The position numbers were made by a program, and so were the translations under genes. From Ascidia mentula (lineage: Eukaryota; Chordata; Ascidiacea; Phlebobranchia; Ascidiidae), in contig OX387198.1 of assembly GCA_947561715.1 (NCBI GenBank), forward strand, positions 12,834,001 to 12,898,000: a DNA stretch of 64,000 nt, written 5' to 3'. Within the stretch, counting starts at the first letter, position 1. Each line of letters starts with the position of its first letter. Under the pieces are notes generated by a model. The model was not told the origin of the DNA. It saw only the letters and a program-made list of their open reading frames with translations, and made no database searches. Shown here one piece after another: positions 60,096-64,000 of the stretch.

Positions 60096-62696
60096 CTTGT
60101 TTGCAACATATGACGAACACAGTAATGTTTAAAATGTTTTGTTTTGTGTTTGTCTTACCTTTTCCATTATGTGCTGACTTGACTCAGATTCTATTTATAG
60201 TAGCCTACATAAATTAGAACAACTGCAGAGTTGCTGGAAGTCAAGAAGTTATTTAATGGCTTGGAACTTACTCCCACAAACCTGATAATAAACTGTTTAA
60301 TCAGGTTAAACTGTTGATTAAACCTTTAATCAGACCGGATAATTTTGAACTGGAAACATCACCAGTTATGACAACACACACTAAGAAAAATATTTTAGAG
60401 GCGAATTCGCTCAAGTGAGACGATATAGCTACTTTGTAAAAAACTGTTTTTCGGAAACCAGTTTTGACTCTGGTCCGTTTATCGTCTAGTGCATTTTGCA
60501 TGTTTGCGATATTTCTAATTTCTTCTGGCGGGAAAATAAATTGTGTAGATATGTTGTTGAATATATTTGGTTAAAAATGTAGCAGAAAAGTCGAACAGAA
60601 AAATAAATTTGGAGGTACAGTATTCTGGTTAAAATTAGTTGTGGAAAAATATTTTTTCCCAATGACATCATTGCACCCCTTGTGAGATATTATTTGGGGG
60701 AAAAAAGCAATTGTATTTTGTATTTTTTCTATTGTGATTTGATGTCCTCCAAAGAGCATGGAAAGATTGGTAATTTTTTTAGTTGTTTGCAATTTGTTCA
60801 GAATTCCTTATTGCAATTAGGTTTTAAAGCTCTACAACATTCAAAATACTCGCAATTTTTCATGTTCACATTTGACTTCTTATAAGCTAGTATTTTTGCC
60901 AAAAGAATATAAGTAGACCCTGATAAAGAAGTGTTTTCTGTTATGTGAAGGTTTTGATTTTCCTCCACTTCGTCGTATTTGAAATGTGGATGTTTTTCCT
61001 GAATTATTTTTTTTGATGTAATGGATATCTGAATAAAAAACAGTTTTAAGAATTTTCTATACCTTGCAGTTTTACTGTTTGTTTTATCAATTTCAAAAAC
61101 TAAAATCACTTTTACATTATAAGAGATTTCATTGGTTTATTTTTGATAAAATTGTTCACAAAAAAACAGAAAATCCTTCTCGACCTTGTTTTGAATACAC
61201 AATAGATTATGCACAATATTTCAACAACTTTTTATAAAAAATATTTTTTTAAACATTACTGCTGGTCTTCTGTATTATTTTTTCAAAATTATGATAATTT
61301 TTTGTTGAAACGTCGTGGCAATTTCGTGAATAATCATGTTATTTTCTATTTTTGTCAGGAACTCTCAGAGACAGTAAACAAATCGTAAGGACTATAACAC
61401 TTATTTTCACTTAACGTTAGGCTTCAGGAAACTGGTGTTTCACACGACATCGGAAATTATGTTCCGTAAACACAGCAGCAATGTATGACGAGCGGTTGTT
61501 ATTGGATTGCTTGATCGTGACATGGCTTAGAAAAGGCGTGGAAAATATATACCCGAATGCTGTCAACAATGCATTAATAATAAGTTGCTTGCAAAGCTTA
61601 ATTGCAACGTTTCATCATCAAACACCCAACGAAATCCACAAATTCCAATTTCCTTTCGTCTTATAAAGTAAATATGGACATAGGGCATATTTATTATCAC
61701 CATCATTATCATCTCAAACAGGGGTGAGTGCCAGTTGTTTTCTACTGCCTTTTGCAATTGATTTGGAAAAAGGCTGATACATGTAACTCTGGTCCCAGTA
61801 TAGTTCGGTAAGAAGAATTTGTTTATTTAATTTCTCTGTGTTTTTGGTTTCCAATTCCGTTTGATTGGAAATCGCAGCGCATTCGTAAAGTTGATCTGTT
61901 CCTTTGGCCCGAAGTGTTTTGCGCATTACAAACTATTATGAAATCCCGGCCTGTTGCACTCTCCGAGTGCATGGCGCAAGGAGCAACTCCCGCCCAACTG
62001 ACAAAGGCAGCGCAACATATAGCGTTTATTCTAGCCGTTTAAATATCTGTTAATATAACTTTTTGTAAAAGCGAATGTTTCGAGTAAGGTCAGCGTATAA
62101 TGAAACAACGCCAGCAATGTGGCGAAATTAAATGCTTAAAGTGCACGCTATTCATTTCATAAATCTACAAAATGTTTCAAGGGACTATCTTCCCTTAGTT
62201 TACTCTATTTCAAAACGTTTTTTCCTTGCGGTGAACTGTCTCAGATCGTGATGTATTGGTTGACAAAATTATGATATGGCCTACTGGGTAAATTCATAAA
62301 ATAATTACACATTGGGGCAAATGAAAAAAGCATGGGTGATAATGGAAAAGCACCTACATGTGAAATATGTGTTAAATGACCTATATGGGTATCAAATTGG
62401 AGAAATCCTGTTTTCAAGGCCCGCTGCTGCAATGCATCTAGCGACTGTTACGCTTGTTTCCCAATGACCGTTGATGGGTCTTATTGTGACTTATATAGGG
62501 ACCTAGTATTCTTCAAAGTTTAAAAAACAAATTTGCTCCTGGATGAAACTGTACAGAGGAAGGACTTGTTGAGCCTCCTGGAAGATCTTATGACCAACAG
62601 GTGGGTATAATAAGCCCTGGGGGGGTGCTTTGGCACTTTTTCAGCAACTAAATTTGATGCCATTGCATAGAGAAGAGTTTGGGTCTTACACAAAAA
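60096..62696. other. AT-rich intergenic DNA
   Basis: No gene is visible on either strand; all open frames are short and of low complexity. It contains the second copy of the 59310 repeat (61422-61550) and, near 60337-60365, a diverged match to the right arm of the inverted repeat at 11641-11702. Confidence 0.5.
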
Positions 62697-63568
62697 CGCA
62701 AATGAGTGGGCAGTTAAACGATTCATTTTTCTGCAAAATCCGGTTCCATTTTTTGTTGCTTTTTTTACCAAAATATTGACTAACCAGGGGGCAAAATGCC
62801 CCTAGGGGAGTGGCTAAACCATTTTTTTAAAGACTAATTCTGATCAAAATTTGTAGATATGGGATGGATCTTTCTTAAAATCACAAATGATTGGACACTT
62901 AAACAATTCATTTTTCCACAAATACAGCCTGAATTTCGCCATGACAACAGCACACACATGTGCGCTGATTCAACCGTAAAATGCATCACTGGTTTGCTTT
63001 GTGATGTAAAATTTATATTGTGACAGAGGCATTTTCCGGCACCAAAACTTATTTTCATAGAAATACCAATATGCGTCCTAAAGATCGTCATTTAGTTTTG
63101 GTAAAGGCCGCATCTCTGTATTTCTATGGAAAAGACTTTCTTTGTGTAACAATGCAATGGGTCATGCATGGGCGCCAGTGTTTTGGTTAAATGAGCGCAG
63201 ATGAACAGGCTGTTGCCAGGGCAATTTTCAGCGTGTTTGGGGCAGTTTTTCTATGGTTTTCAGGGTTATTAGTCAGGCAGTAAATTGGTAGAGGGTGCAG
63301 TTGAACATGTAGCTGAAAAACTACCCAAATATTGAGGTAGATTTTGTGGAAAAATGAATCACAGAAAGTATGTTCAATTTGTGATTTTCTGTTAGTCCCG
63401 ATCCTTGACTAGGAATTCTGGCCAAATTTATAATCAAGATAACTACTTTAACTGCTCCCCCGGGGGCATTTTGACCCTCTGTTGGCCATTATTTTGACCA
63501 AAAAAGCAGAAAAAAGTGTAGGTTTGTTTTGTGAAAAAATGAATCACAGAAAGTACCCTCCATTTGCG
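62697..63568. repeat. Inverted repeat with subrepeated arms
   Basis: The outer arms are 62697-62820 and, inverted, 63443-63568, both running CGCAAATG, GATTCATTTTT, GGTCAAAAT-like and GGGGCAAAATGCCCC-like blocks. A second pair sits inside them: 62878-62925 and, inverted, about 63325-63400, sharing ATCACAAAT and ATTCATTTTTCCACAAA. A further single copy lies at 59488-59580. The pattern suggests a foldback-type repeat family built from ~150-bp units. Limits are approximate. Confidence 0.5.
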
Positions 63569-63637
63569 ATTAAGTGAAGCCACCAACCCTCCTCTACACA
63601 ATTCATTAAGAATTAGATGTCTTGTAACTCTTTTGCT

Positions 63638-63654
63638 CCCCCCCCCCCCCCCCC
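63638..63654 (+). repeat. 17-bp poly-C run
   Basis: A pure C tract next to the right arm of the 62697-63568 repeat. It is a simple repeat whose length in the assembly may be unreliable. Confidence 0.8.
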
Positions 63655-64000
63655 AAGGGCTGTTTGTACCCCCTCTAGGACCGACAATTCAGCAGTTAGC
63701 CTTTGCAAACCCCCCCAATGTGCTGTCTTAATGCAGCTGCAATCAATTTTTTTTCTGTTCAGCAATAGTAGTCCACCTTCATGAGTCATCAGGCCTGGCA
63801 ATTGTTTTTGGCAAACAAGAGAAACTGTAACCAGGTGCACAATGACAAATGACTTCTAAAACTCAATTTTTAGGATTTAATTGTGAGATGCGGCCTAAAG
63901 CTAATGCCACAATAACAAAAATGCAAAATTGTGAAACTATGCGAGAAATTGGCCAGACCAAAGATACGTGTTTCATCAAACCGAAACAAGAGAACTAGAA

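Noticed and set aside
62834-63091. Cys-rich minus-strand frame, possible small secreted protein
   Set aside because: It lies inside the inverted-repeat family, and a related frame arises from the other repeat copy, so it reflects repeat sequence without coding evidence.

Overview
The window is animal nuclear DNA: AT-rich, with intron-rich genes, standard GT-AG splice sites and many short inverted-repeat transposons. I read seven complete multi-exon genes, one long intronless gene, one tRNA and a decayed duplicate block. The compact layout and gene set fit an invertebrate deuterostome, most likely an ascidian tunicate. That placement is inference; no sequence here proves it. Exon borders were assembled by eye from reading frame, splice sites and phase. 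All eight protein models stay open to a stop codon.

Layout. 44-9352 (-) is an unusual 1280-residue kinesin with a central motor whose switch motifs are altered. 9353-13948 is intergenic. 13949-22820 (-) is an MSK-type (RPS6KA4/5) double-kinase histone/CREB kinase. 22821-27654 is intergenic and holds a 1.9-kb foldback element carrying a nested hAT-like insertion. 27655-30210 (+) is an intronless PLAA (ubiquitin/p97 adaptor). 30524-34295 and 34518-37952 (+) are two intact tandem copies of MTO1, the FAD enzyme of mitochondrial tRNA wobble-uridine modification, with a local patch of near identity that looks like gene conversion. 38502-41733 (-) is ESF1, a nucleolar pre-rRNA processing factor, convergent with MTO1 and divergent from its right neighbour. 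42494-49543 (+) is a von Willebrand A plus DUF4537 protein (VWA3B/C11orf16-like) with a tRNA-Asn(GTT) antisense in one intron. 50482-52861 and 53855-56203 (+) are two CYP2-like cytochrome P450 genes made by a recent tandem duplication. 56204-64000 has no intact gene. It holds a 672-bp hAT-like element, remains of a third vWA/P450 block (58778-60095) and repeat arrays.

The genes serve unrelated housekeeping and signalling roles and do not form one pathway. The points most worth a second look are the kinesin with apparently disabled hydrolysis motifs, the MTO1 pair with its conversion patch, a MITE family present in introns of three different genes, and the decayed duplication at the right. I saw no CRISPR array, prokaryotic island, or retroviral or LTR element.
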